From positions 62,001 to 126,000 of the forward strand of contig VCJN01002489.1 in NCBI GenBank assembly GCA_006384855.1: a DNA stretch of 64,000 bases, given 5' to 3'. The notes beneath the pieces were generated by a model, which saw only the letters and a program-made list of their open reading frames with translations, made no database searches and was not told the DNA's origin. Source of the stretch: Tetraselmis striata. Taxonomy: Eukaryota; Chlorophyta; Chlorodendrophyceae; Chlorodendrales; Chlorodendraceae. This document shows positions 22,206 to 33,795 of the stretch, one piece after another (position 1 is the first letter of the stretch; the number at the start of each line of letters is the position of its first letter). A program made the translations under genes and the position numbers.

Positions 22206-24109
22206 CTGTGCGTGAGTACTCAGAGGCCATACGTCGTCGTTTTGAAACCCGGTAAATGCCTCCGATTTGTTGCACGAGGCGCCCCTTTTACTTCAGTCTA
22301 CTGAACTGAGGAAAGCGACCGTCAGAATTCACGGTACCAGGACTTTCGTGGGTCACACATCTGCACCAGGTTGATTGAGATTCTCCTTGATTTAAGAATA
22401 AAACTTAAATACGGTAAATTGAGTGCGGCATAGGCACGTAACGTCAGCTCTCAAATACATATCTATATTTTATGACCGGGAAACCTGCAAAGTAACGAAA
22501 ATTGCCTGAAATCCAAGTACGTTCCATTCTTGAGTGCGCTTAGCCAAGTGCACTCAACCCCCTCCCCCCCCCCCCCCCCCCCCCCCCCCCCCGCGGGCAG
22601 GTGTCATTAAATGGAAGTTTACTTGATTACTACGCACGACGCCAAGGCGGTCAAACACAGGACCCCGAGGTAACCGGGGCTTTGGGGCTGCCCCGCCCAA
22701 GTCGACACGCCGAGTTCAAATCCGCGGCGGTTCTTCTTGTTGCCTGCCCGCATGAGGGTGCTAGGGAGAGGATTCCGGAGATGATGTGCGCCGGGCCGAT
22801 GCAGCCGCGCGATACAGAGTGAAATTGCGTACAGCATGAATGTACAGCATGGATAACGAGTTTGCGCGGGAAAATGTCGGCAATTTTGTGTACAGGTACC
22901 ACTGGAAACGCCCCCTTCTATGTCGGATTCAACCCCCTCCTCCTGATACGACGCCACATGAAATGTGGTGCGGGCGACCAGCATGCGCGAGGAGTGTGTG
23001 TGTGGAGGAAGGGGGGGGGGGGGGGGGTTGTGCGTATGTTTGAAAGTGCGGCGGCAGCAGCTCAGCTAGAATGAGGGGACATCAAGCAGGAATTGCGCGA
23101 ATCGCCAGGACACCGAGGTGATGCGTATGCGACTCCGCGCCACGTGATGGGGGAGAGCATTAATGCGAAGTGTAGGCTGTAGCGCAACCAGGCGCCAGGA
23201 GACCGAATGTAACGGTGGTCTGCCTCTTGTGTTGTTGGACGGCGGCATGTCGGTCAGCCAGTATTACGTGCTATCAAGAGATTAACCGCGGACGATGGGC
23301 CTTGTAAATAATCTCGGGGACATGTGATGGGGTGGAATTCCTGTCGTATGTGATGGGGCTACAGAGTATGTATAAACTGTGGATTTTTGGGGCTGCGTCT
23401 GCTGTTCTTTGGCTTTCCATTGAAGTTGTTGCCCTTGGTGCCAGGCTGTGTGGTCGGTCACTGCTGTCTGCCATGTGATGCCGAAGCCAAACATCTTGAG
23501 GGCCTTCTGTATCGCGCGACCCTAGGTCTGGTTGGGGCTGCCTTTAGCGCGCTTGCGATGACAGCATGCGTCAAAGTAGACACTCAAAACCCCATCCGGC
23601 CGACATGTCCAAGCCAGCCAATCTGCTGTCGGGCTATGCACTATGTATGTGTATGTATGTAGTATGTAGTAGTCAATGGAGTGGAAGGCGGTATGTATGT
23701 AACTATGTATTGTTCAATATGGATAGACTGCTCTGTCTATTCATGCTTTGGTGGCAGGCAGTGTTTTTCGATACCTGAGACAGCGTCGCTCGGCATGCCA
23801 TGCGGTAATAAGATTCAGCATCGTGCTAACGCTAGCGTTGCCGCTGTAGTCGTCACATGTTCAGCCGTACCCACTCGGCGAAATAAGGCGGTGTTGCGAT
23901 GATGCTCGAGTAAAGTCCCGGGGGCAGGCCTGCGCCCTCGCCCACTGCAGCAAATCCCAGTGGCCATCGCTGGCTGTCGCATCGCAGGTGCGTTCATCTC
24001 AGGGACAACCCCTCGCCCTTATCCACTGCAGCACCCCTAGTCGCCCCACTGCTGCCGCCCACCCACGGATTCTGGCGGACAGCGCCCAGGTACGCGACTC
24101 CACCCCACC
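22206..24109. other. Intergenic region, no gene recognised
   Basis: Contains poly-C at 22564-22592 and poly-G at 23011-23027. A T-loop-like GTTCAAATC near 22711 lacks a matching stem and is not called a tRNA. Short frames have no known motif. TATGTATG words occur near 23640-23720. Confidence 0.45.
22564..22592 (+). repeat. Poly-C tract
   Basis: An uninterrupted run of about 29 C in intergenic DNA. Confidence 0.95.
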
Positions 24110-24323
24110 TGCAGCGCCTCCACCCCGCCGCCCTCCACTGCCGCCTTCACCACCCCCTCGTCATCCAAACCAGGGAATTCCTGCTCCGCTGACCACACCA
24201 GCAGTTTTCGCCAGCGCGCGGAGGCGCACGGGGACATTCGGCGGCTGGTGGCCGCCCCGAGCCTGTCGACGCCCTCGCGCGCCGCCCAGCACACGCCCAT
24301 CAGCACGCTCCGCGCCTCCGCCA
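24110..24323 (-). CDS. Possible single exon of an unrecognised minus-strand gene
   Basis: On the minus strand an acceptor-like GGAGGCAG near 24324 opens a 71-codon frame that reads LAEARSVLMGVCWAAREGVD and goes on to a CTGCAG|GTGGGG donor-like site near 24110. The composition resembles the host exons (GC-rich third positions) and the length is multiple of three, which allows a phase 0 exon. No partner exon, start or stop could be joined with confidence, and the family is unknown. The upstream 24324-24400 stretch reads TKRSAEDWQAVAEQLMDAAD in another frame and may be a neighbouring exon. Confidence 0.28.
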
Positions 24324-24417
24324 ACTGCCTCCGTCGGCAGCGTCCATCAGCTGCTCAGCAACCGCTTGCCAATCCTCCGCCGACCGCTTCGTCCGCTGGA
24401 CGACTTCGGGCTGCTCT

Positions 24418-24443
24418 CCCCCCCCCCCCCCCCCCCCCCCCCC
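24418..24443 (+). repeat. Poly-C tract
   Basis: An uninterrupted run of about 26 C between intergenic open frames. Confidence 0.95.
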
Positions 24444-26811
24444 AAAGTTGCTTCGAAACCGCCGCTCGCAGGCTGGGGAGTATGGTGACATTGTCTGGTG
24501 AAGAGGCACAAAAAGGTCGGAAAAGTGGTCCGATGTTTTTCCCTCCGCGGCGCTTAGCAGCAAGTGCAGTGCAGCTTGGCACTCCGCACAGTAGTGCGGT
24601 TCGTATGCCCAGGTGGCCGAGGGATAGATCTGGAGAGACTGAGTGAGCCAAGCGGGGGTTTTCGTTCTTCCAGGGGGTCGTGGCGTGACTGGGCCACCAT
24701 CACCTCATTCACCTGACGGGAGACTCTGCGAATGGGCATGCTGAATGCTCGCCGCCCAGAGTGTACGCGTATGCGCTGTACTCGTACTGGGCCTTGCGAT
24801 AGTCGTCCAGGCAGTGCTTGCTCGTCGTACACTCACATTGCCCGGAAATTCGTTAGAGCCACACGATTCGCCGACATTTTCGCATCTGTGCCCCGCAGGC
24901 TGTCCGTGATGAAAAACCGCACTTGTATAAAACAGTAAGAAAAAAGTTGAAATATTTATATTTTTTCGCAGATATGTGTAGCAGACATACCGCTCCTGCC
25001 CCGCGCTGCCTGCAGCGTGCGCGGCGGGTGCAGGTTTTCTCATCGCTTTCTCAGGCGCTTTAACCTGCTTGGTCAGGGCCACACACGCAGTGCGTTTTCG
25101 TTGGCACCGCCGCGATACCCTTCGGGGGTCGTCCAGGTTGAATCGACAGGGACGAATAGGACCCTGAATTTCTTTGGTGGGGCACAGCCCCCTTTTCTCG
25201 TGTCCGACTCTCTGGCTCTCGCGTGTAGGGAGAAATCATCGTCGTTCCGACTGTTACTTTGACGACGACGCGTGGAGCATCGCATCATGCTGGCGGCTTC
25301 GGCTGTCGTCTAACCGCACTGGTTTCTGAGAAGGAAGAAATAAGTGGTCACCGGCGCATCAATACAACATATGTGTTTTCTACACATGCGCTGTTTTCTC
25401 CAATTCGTTATGGCCGTTGCTAAACTGCTTCTTAGCTTCTTAGCTTGTAGCAACCAGTCCATGCTGTCCGCCAAGAAGCAAGCAGGCATGCCCCTTCATC
25501 ACTTTACTTGCAGCGGCCAGGTGACATAACTTTGTTCGTTTCTTTGTTCTGCGCATCAGCTAAGCTACTCAGTCGTTACCTTCCAGTGATGCCTCGATGG
25601 CTGCAGCAGATGCTGAATATATCCAGCGAATGAACCACCTTTGACCTCAACACACTTAATCGTTGTCCATTTGATTGCACTACCGTCGCGCTATCATACT
25701 GTATGGCACACCAGCGTGTTTTATATTACCGCAGGAAGCATAGATCCATGGGGACCTTTCCCGAGAGGTAACATGCATGTTGCAATATAGTAACTATCAT
25801 TGCGGTCAGTACTACTCGTACCTAAGGCAGTGCGTGGCTGCTTCCATATCCGGTCCCACAGATTGCAACCGCCCATACACTTTACCATGATATATACTGC
25901 AAACCGCGCATTTCTGAAATTGCATGTGGATATGGACAAATGTGGTGGCGACGTGGTGTTTTGTTTACATCATGTTTACATATTGTTTATATAACGCAAG
26001 CCATGTTATACCAGTGCCATCACAGACAGCGTGATGAACGCTCGTCATGAGAGTCCAAGGTACCCGATGAAATGCAACATGTGTACGGTGCGTGAATGAC
26101 GCATGATGCGACGGTCAGTGATCAACTGGTGGCATACATTTAGTGGGGGGGGGGGGGGGGGGGGGGGGGGGGGAGGGGTCAACGTGCTGTTGGCACACAG
26201 GCTGTTGCTCCCGGCGGGGCATGGCGGGCAGCATCCATGCCATGTCCGCATATCTGCACAGTGTGCGCCCACCTTTTTTTGCGATGCATAAAGGGAGGTC
26301 GGCCTGTGAAGTAACTACTCGGTGCCGTTGTGCGCCTTGAGTACAAACAGGGACGTGGCGGATTGCTGGGGGGCTATCTGGCCGCTCTGTCCATCCATGC
26401 TCTGGCTGACTCCATGCTGCACGTCAATAATTGGCGACTGAGCCAGCACTGCGCTCTCTAGTGATTGGTGCCCGTGCCGGACACGGTTACATACATAGAT
26501 ATTCATACATGCATACATGTTGCAAAGACATCCAGCAACTCCTCGATTGGCTCTGCCGCCTGCGCCAGCCTTATTGCAGTTTGAACGAACCCTACGCTGG
26601 ATTTCTGCATCGAGCAGAGTGAAGGCCTACCCGCTGGCCATGCAAGGGCAGGACCTGATTGGCACTACTGACTACTACCAGGTAAGGTTAGGACCCGTGG
26701 GCAAAGGAAACAAGCCAGGATACTGACCCTCGCGTACAGCTGACACGACTTGTCCATTTCTATTTTTTATACACTTTTTCTCCCCAGGGCAGGGAGGCTG
26801 CTGCCTCGCCG
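24444..26811. other. Intergenic region between the possible exon and the F-box gene
   Basis: No gene was recognised. It holds poly-G at 26145-26173 and is less GC-rich than the exons. The 3' UTR of the minus-strand F-box gene should lie in its right part. Confidence 0.45.
26145..26173 (+). repeat. Poly-G tract
   Basis: An uninterrupted run of about 29 G in intergenic DNA. Confidence 0.95.
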
Positions 26812-29800
26812 TCAGCTGCACTCGATGCACAGCGCCGGCCTCGCCTGCCTGGCGCGCCGCGCAGAGGCAGCGCGCACCCCCGTACCGCTCAGCTTGAGGC
26901 GGGTCAGCGCCGTCGCCGACTGCAGCAGCGCCTGCAGCCCCTCGTCGCCGACGCCGACGCACATGCAGAGGTCGAGCTCCTGCAGAGCGGGCAGTCCCGC
27001 CGGCAGCGCGGCCACGCCGGCGTCCGAGAGCTGGCGGCACCAGGCGAGGCGCAGCGCGCGCAGCCGCCCCAGCGCCGAGAGGTGCGCGAGTCCCGCGTCC
27101 GTGATGCGGCTACAGCCCTGCAGGCGCAGCGTTGTCAGGGCGGTGTTGCGCCGCAGGTGCGCGAGGCCCGCGTCGGTGAGTTGGCGGCAGCCCTCCAGGT
27201 CCAGCTCCGCCAGGTCCGGCATGAGCCGCAGCGCCTCGAGCCCCTCGTCCGTCACGCCTTCGCACCAGGCCAAGGAGAGGGCGCGCAGCGCGCCAAGCGG
27301 CGCCAGCCACTTGAGCCCTACGTCCGATAGCCGGCAGTCCGCGAGGTCGAGCGCGGTGAGCGTGGTCAGGCCGCGCAAGAGGTGCATCCCGGTATCCGAC
27401 ACCTCGCCGCAGTGCGCCAGGCGCAGGCGGCGCAGAGCGTGCAGCTCGCTCATGTGGCGCAGCCCCTCGTTGGTGACCGACACGCAGCCGCCCAGGTCCA
27501 CGGACGTCAGCGCGGTGAGGTACTGCAGCGCCGCCAGCCCAGTGTCGCCCACCTGCACGCAGCCTACAGGCAGGTCGCAAATCGCGGTGGTAAGCAATGG
27601 CGTCGACCTGACCCAACAAAAACAAATGCCTATCTGTACAGCATGGACTATTAATTAATGCATATTTGAAAAAAAAAGTACAAATATGTGTAACTCTAAG
27701 TATGTGTACTATAAACCTACCTTAAATTTTCATGTGCTGGACTGGCTAGGGGACAAGTATAAACGTGTATACTTGTGTGCAGAGCGGCTTCAATAGGGGC
27801 GATGAAGGCATAGATAGCAATGCCATCCCTGCCGCAGCTGAGTGACATGTCTTGAGTAAGACCATCCCCATCTCCCGATATGGTTAATTAATGGCAGGGT
27901 CTGTACGGGGATCCCTACACACACCGCACACGACAGGCGCCGACGCGGTTGCCTAAAAGCAGTCAAAAGAAAGCGCTCACTATCGTACATCATCAAGTAA
28001 AAAAACAGATACATGAGGAACCCGTTAGAGAACCAAGTCCAATCCATCACCAGAAAGTATCTTATTGCGAGTTTCTTTCAGGGCGCCGGCACCCGCAGCA
28101 GCACCCGCAGCAGCAGCAGGAGCGGTGCCTCATGCCAGAAAGTATCCTCAGACGACGTGATGCCGTGATGGTTCCCGTGGGACGCTTCCAGTGTATCAAT
28201 TGCTCCTATTCATAGCATGGCCACGGGTAGCCGGTGTGCTATTGTGAACCTACTATGGCAGTGTAGCACACAGATACGTACAGGAAACATATCCCCTTAA
28301 TACATAGTATCGGATGCAGCGTCTCTAACGCTCATGCGCCTGGATATTCCCTTATATATTTCACTCTAGGTACGGTTATACATGGTACGGGTAAACAGCT
28401 CTGATGGTATGGCTATCTCATGGTAGCCAAGCCATTGATGCGACAACGCATGGTGGCGGAATGCCTTGGCGCGTTGTGCCATGACAATTAGCTAGGGTGG
28501 GCAGTGCCAGGTATAGATATGGGGAGGGGGGGGGGGGGGGGGGGGGAGGGGTAACTGGTTTTATGTTTATGTGATATAGACGCCGGAAATCAGAATTGTG
28601 CACGATGGCGGTACAAGTACAGACAGGGCGGCAGCTGATGCCGGCAATGATAAGGGTGCCCCGTGGCGGGAGACGCAGGGGATACCTGAGAGGTTGAGCA
28701 CGCGCAGGGGCTTGAGGGTGTGCAGCGCAAGCAGGCCGCTGTCCGTCAGCTGCTGGCAGTCGGAGAGGTTGAGGCTGGTGAGGCGGGGGCTGCGCTGCAG
28801 CAGCGCCACGCCCGCGTCGGTGATCTGCACGCAGGCGCTGAGGTCCAGGCTCGTCAGCGCGGTCAGCTCGGGCAGTGCGCCCAGCATGCTGTCGTTCACC
28901 TGCCGGCAGCCCGCAAGGTCCAGGGACGCCACGAGCGCCAGGCCGCGCAGCGAGGCGAGATCCAGCTGGATGCAGCCGCGCAGCGAGATGGCGGACAGCG
29001 CCGAGAGCGGCTGCAGCGCGGTCAGCCCCATGCGGCCGATGGGACAGCCGTCCAGGCTGAGGGAGGACAGCGCCGGCAGGCTGGCGAGCGCTGCCAGAGA
29101 GTCATCCGAGACCTGGGTGGCGCCAGGGCGAGGGATCAGCGCAGCCCCCACTCTCTGCCCCCCCCCCCCCCCCCCCCCACCATAGTGACATCCATACCGC
29201 ATTGCGTTGCCCCGGCAATACACCGCACCATCGTCCCCCTAACCTACAGCCAGTCAACTGCTTCGGAATGATATTCCGCCAAAGATTCCAAAGCTGCTTG
29301 TTCTCATACACTGTGATTATTTCATAGTCCCCCTCTTTTGTTAAGAGAGCCGCCGGGGGGGAGGGGGGGGGGGGGGGGGAGGGGGGGGTGATTATGCGCA
29401 ACGCATGTCTACAGTACAAAGCTGCCCCGCCGCACCTGCCAGCAATTCTGCAGCTTCAGGGTCTCCAAACAGGACAGGCTCGCCAATTTCGCAAGCCCCT
29501 CGCCGGTGACCTGCGCCCCGCGAGCGCAGAGGTGGGAGAAAGGTGAGGCGAATGAGATGGGAGGAGAGAAGGGGGTGGAGGGCGCCAGGGTGATGAAAAA
29601 CGCGGGGGGGGGGGGGGGGGGGGGGGGGGGGGAATAATGCGGAAAGGAGCACGTGCACACCTGTGGGATGCGCTCCAGGTTGAGGTGCTTCAGGGCAGTC
29701 AGCCAGCGCAGCGCGCCGACCCCGAGGTCCGTGATGCCGCTGCTTCCCGCCAGGTTCAGGCGCGTCAGCCGCGGCATCGCCTGCATCGCCAGAAGCCCCG

Positions 29801-30357
29801 CATCGCCGAGCCCGGGGTTGCCCGCCACGTCCAGCGACACCAGGCAGCTCAGCGCGGTCAGCTCGCGCATGACGGCGTCGTCCAGCTGCCCCGCGGAGCG
29901 CAAGAGGTCCAGAGACGTGAGGCCTGCCCACCGCCGCCCCCAGCCCGCCCGCTGCTTGGCCATGGGCGCAGGGCGCAGCGCTTGCCAGCCCGCCGCTAGC
30001 TGCCCTGCCCAGCGCTGGCATGTCCCGCGCGCGGCAGCGGCGGCTGTGACCGCCTTGTCACGGCTGAGGCGAGAAAACACGTTGAGGGCCACTTCGTCTG
30101 GCAGGTCCTCCCAGTAGGAGGTGCGGGCTGCGCGGCGGGCCGATGCCGGGGTTGGAGGAAGAGGGGGGAGCGGCGGAAAGCTCAGTTAAGTGAAGGTGGA
30201 CCGCCAGAGATGTGTCGGACATAGCAGTGTGTCGGAAAAGTGGCAATGCCCAGGGTACTGGCAGAGGTGGAGTGGTGACGCATACTCGAACTCGGCGGGT
30301 GATTCGGCAGCCGGCGACCATGAGGATACACCGGGAAGGTGCAAGGATGGGTGTGTG

Positions 30358-30393
<36 letters not shown>

Positions 30394-31113
30394 CCGCAAG
30401 CGCGCACCTTCGTGCTGCTCCGACAGACTGCCCGATTGGGTAGCGGTGTCGTCGGTCGCCTCCATCACCTGCAGGTTTCGGGACAGCAGCGGCTGCCAGG
30501 CGGTCATCGGGCCGGAGCTGCCAGAACCACAGGTGGCGGGGCGCGCCGGGCCGCCCACCACCGCGTGCTTGGGGCCAGGTGCGCCGCCCGCCCAGGCGGA
30601 CCGCGCGGAGCGCCCCCGCTGCTCGTGGCTCGTCGGCCCCCAGTAGCCCTGCCGCCCCACAACGGCAGTAGGCGAAGCTGGCGAGGTTGGCGCTGAGGCG
30701 GGGCCGCCTGTGCCTGGCAACGATGGTTTGATAACACGACTGCGATGCTCCTGCTGCTGCTGCCACAGACCGCCGTCCGAGCCTCGGCTCTGCAACCAGC
30801 TGGGCCGCCCGCGACGCGCGCTGTTGACCACCCGCCCCGCCGCGCCAACGACGCCGTCGCTACCACCCGGCCCAACGCCACCCCCATCCAGCGAGCCGTC
30901 CGCCGTCGCGGGTCGCTGCGGCGGCTGCAACCGGCCTGTCGGGCGGCTGCTGGTGGGCCTGGCCGCACTTGCTGAGCCGGGCGGCTCTAGCGCTCCGCCG
31001 CCGCTGTGGGGGGAGGGGAGAGCCGCGCTGTGCGAGGGCGGCCCCCAACGCCCGGCAGGTGGCGGTCGAGGCGGCATCGCGCCCCACCGCGGGCTTCCTT
31101 GCTCGGAAAGCAT
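26812..31113 (-). CDS. F-box/leucine-rich-repeat protein (five-exon model)
   Basis: Model (minus strand): 31113-30408, 30127-29661, 29510-29436, 29112-28686, 27563-26812. Intron phases agree (1,0,0,1), the sum is 2,427 nt, and the product has 808 residues. Donors are AAG|GTGCGC, CAG|GTGTGC, CAG|GTGCGG and CAG|GTATCC. Residues 1-235 are Gly/Ser/Pro-rich and disordered. An F-box follows at about 240-275 (YWEDLPDEVALNVFSRLSRD). The rest consists of about 17-18 Cys-containing LRRs of about 25 residues (for example LTSLDLSACVQITDAGVALL). F-box proteins bind SKP1 in SCF ubiquitin ligases and use LRRs to hold substrates; this is family knowledge. Exon 3 is exactly one LRR. An upstream non-coding exon cannot be excluded. 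Neighbours show no operon-like relation. Confidence 0.85.
28526..28546 (+). repeat. Poly-G tract in F-box gene intron 4
   Basis: About 21 G on the plus strand, so poly-C on the coding (minus) strand, about 140 nt after the donor. Confidence 0.94.
29158..29178 (+). repeat. Poly-C tract in F-box gene intron 3
   Basis: About 21 C on the plus strand, so poly-G on the coding strand, about 45 nt upstream of the acceptor of intron 3. It is one of the exceptions to the coding-strand C pattern. Confidence 0.94.
29355..29388 (+). repeat. Poly-G tract in F-box gene intron 3
   Basis: About 32 G with two A interruptions, giving poly-C on the coding strand, about 50 nt after the donor. Confidence 0.93.
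29604..29632 (+). repeat. Poly-G tract in F-box gene intron 2
   Basis: About 29 G, giving poly-C on the coding strand, about 30 nt after the donor at 29660. Confidence 0.95.
30360..30391 (+). repeat. Poly-G tract in F-box gene intron 1
   Basis: About 32 G, giving poly-C on the coding strand, about 17 nt after the donor at 30407. Confidence 0.95.
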
Positions 31114-32159
31114 GGTATCACACCGAAACAATGCAGATTTACCGCCGACTTCTGCTGGCGGTCGGTTGCTACTGTTGGCTCCACCACCTCTTTCCCTTAT
31201 TATTGGTCGGAGTAGGTGTTCCCCGACCGCCGCCGTGTGCCTGACCCGCGTTGCGCATGCCCGCCGCTGCTGGGCGCATGTCAGACACAGTCACAGAGCA
31301 GAGCGGACCTTTCGTGGTCAGTCGTGCCGGGTATTCTGATGGCAGTGTTTTAGACGGTGATCCAACAGTGTTGGAAATTTCGCCACTGGCCTCTATTTAG
31401 TCTTGAAGAATGCTCCGGCCATTTGCTTGATGACTGTAGCGGAGCGTCGCCCACCCAGGGCTTTCCGTAGTTGGATTGCTGCCTAAACGGCCGCCGTAGA
31501 CGCTGCACGGGTTTCACTGGTGCCAGTCCTGTCTCGGGGGCGGGAAAAAACACAAAGCAGGCGCTGGTATGGGCGACAGACCACCGCGCGCGCTCGCGCC
31601 TATTATTATGGGATACGGATGATATCTCACACCGTCTGAGTACACCTACGAGTACAAAGGTATAGCGACTACTGGTACCGCTATGAACCCTTTATTTATA
31701 GCTGCGCCGCGGAGACAACGCTGCGCAGTAGTTAGTAAATCTCTGTTTTTTGCGTGATATGTTCGTGTTTAATAAATATATATTTCTAGTATTATTCGGA
31801 TACAAATATGACGGCAGTGGCGCGCCACCGTCCGGCCGGGGCGGCAATGACCCGAGACCATGAGCATCAACGATGGCTCGGTGATCTAGCCGCGCGGCGG
31901 CCAGCCAGCCAGGTCTGCCTCGACGACGAGGGAGGGGCAAGGTGAAAAATATAAAGGTTCACTCTGCTGCAGGGCGCGTTCCACCCCCACTGTGCCTCTG
32001 TTATACAGCTTGCGTTCCACCCCCGTTTGCGTGCCAAATTTGGGGCATACCACTCGCCTCGCGCCACTCCGCAGCGTGCTCAAGGCGTGAGCTGCGCGCA
32101 TCGAGCAGGTTCATCACCCCGACTGGTCCCTGCAAGGACTCGCCGCAGCGCCCAAGAGA
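31114..32159. other. Intergenic region upstream of the F-box gene
   Basis: Contains the second copy of the dispersed repeat (31417-31548). The 5' UTR and promoter of the minus-strand F-box gene should lie at its left edge, but no motif stands out. Confidence 0.4.
31417..31548 (+). repeat. Dispersed repeat, copy 2
   Basis: Partner of 22061-22205 in the same orientation, with blocks such as ACCCAGGGCTTTCCGTAG, GACGCTGCACGGGTTTCACT and GCCAGTCCTGTCTCGGG preserved. The two copies lie about 9.4 kb apart on either side of the F-box gene. Confidence 0.75.
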
Positions 32160-32448
32160 TGACCCGAGGTTCGGTTGCTCGGGCGTGCGCCCGAGCGATG
32201 GGGCGTCAGGGCGGTGCGGGGTCAGGCCGGAGCGCCGCCGCCACCACGGGCGTAGCCGGTCGCTGCGGGGCGGCTGCCCCGCAGCGCGCCCCCACGACAG
32301 GCGGGACGCCGGCGGGCCGGGCGTCCGCCGCCGGCGGGGCGCCCGCGTCCAACGGGGGTCGGGGATTCTCGGCCGGCGGCCTGCCGGCACGGGGCCCCGG
32401 GCAAACGAGCCGGTGCGCGCCCCTCCGCCCCCCCCCCCCCCCCCCTCA

Positions 32449-32518
<70 letters not shown>

Positions 32519-33256
32519 TGCTGGGCTGTTCTCCCAAGCCCACGCAAGTTTTCTCAGAGTCAACCCATCCGGCTGCACCGGCCACCAAAAATCAAGTATT
32601 TCAGTGCTCGCCGCACCTCCGGTTTTGCGATGCAGTTTATTCTTCATGTCTCTGTTTCGTGCTCTCCCGGGGCCCGCCCGCTGCTTTGATGAAATTCGTC
32701 ATGGTGGCCTGTTTGCAAAGCACCCAGTCCTTTCAGTTTTGGTTTCCGCGTGAGGGGTCCCATCAGACACCTCTGACCTCTGATGTCACCTCAACCCCTC
32801 TGTCCGCCAGCCGCCTCTGACCTGCTTGCTCCCCCTCTGCAGGCTGCTGGGGAAGCGCAACATGGGGTCGCTCAGCCGGACACCCGCCGCGCTGGCCAGG
32901 CTGCTCTCCGCTCTGAACGGGCTCTACCTGCCAAGCGACGGTGCAGCCGCCCCCCCCCCCCCCCCCCTCCCCCCCGGCCCCTTCCCTGTCTTAACCTGCT
33001 TCCCTGCTGAAGTCAAAGCGTGCCCGGGTTCCGGGGTTTTGAGCTGCTGGGTGCGGTGTTTCCATGCACAGATGATGACGGAACATGATCGTGCCACAGA
33101 TGATGACGGAACCTAATGATGGCCACAGATGATGACGGGACGTGATGCAAGCGGGCAACGCTCGCCAGCCGTGGAAGGCGCCGAGGCCCCTGGCGAGACA
33201 CTCTACCCCCTCCCCCCCCCTAGCAACTGGAGGCCCCATCTTCATAGGACGCTAGA
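32160..33256 (+). CDS. Possible small plus-strand gene, family unknown
   Basis: Candidate exons are 32160-32412 (starting MTRGSVARACARAMG), 32843-32940 (LLGKRNMGSLSRTPAALARL and following) and a short last exon from about 33224 that ends GGPIFIGR plus stop. Donors CCG|GTGCGC and ACG|GTGCAG and acceptors CTGCAG and CCCTAG give consistent phases. Both introns start with a C run (32428-32445 and 32950-32966), as in the confident genes of this window. The first exon is Ala/Gly/Arg-rich and low complexity, so the reading frame is weakly supported. No domain was recognised. Confidence 0.3.
32456..32517 (+). repeat. (CA)n microsatellite next to poly-C
   Basis: About 31 CA units, ten bases after a run of about 18 C (32428-32445). 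Confidence 0.97.
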
Positions 33257-33795
33257 TTCCTGAGGCGCCACCTAGCCGTGCAATCACAGAACCTTTGGCC
33301 ATGTGCGGTTTGGTTTATGCAAACCTTTGCCTCATCAGCCTGTGCGCAGGCAGTCCTTCCAAATGGCGAATAGATACGACGAATAAAGCACGTTTCGCTG
33401 CCACATGCCATGAAAAATCGCGACTGCTATTGGGAAGTGGGGGCGCTCTAATTTGTCTGGCTGGACAGCATAGTGCCTCAAACCATGTTGTGGCATTTGT
33501 ACAATGCAATTGGTACGTGCACCACAGACATGTAGCGCCTGCGTGCGCCCAATCTCCGGGCATCCGGCCCCCGGACGACCAAGCGAGCATTCGAGGGCAC
33601 TCCCAAACGGTTCACAATTGCGGTCAAACTAGCCAGAATGGGCCGGTGTCGCAGAGCATTGGCAACCATTTACAGGCCAGCGCTACCATGGTTGGCGGCC
33701 AGGGTTTGCTGCTGGAAGGGGCGTGGGAGGCCCCTGCCTTGTTGCAGAGCATGGGGTGCTGGGCGCCCCGAGGGGGCCGGGGAGGGGGAGGGGGC

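Noticed and set aside
22640..22740. tRNA-like T-loop GTTCAAATC
   Set aside because: The flanking bases do not form the T stem and no acceptor or anticodon arm could be folded.
23988..24488. Plus-strand Pro/Arg-rich frame of 166 codons
   Set aside because: Low complexity and runs into the poly-C tract; the opposite strand gives a more protein-like frame with splice sites.
24590..24660. GGTGGCCGAG word like the start of a Leu/Ser tRNA
   Set aside because: No D-loop, anticodon stem or acceptor complement follows.
30058..30407. Continuation of the F-box exon 1 frame to 30058
   Set aside because: It runs through the poly-C intron and ends in Pro-rich shadow; the F-box lies in another frame joined by a phase 1 intron.
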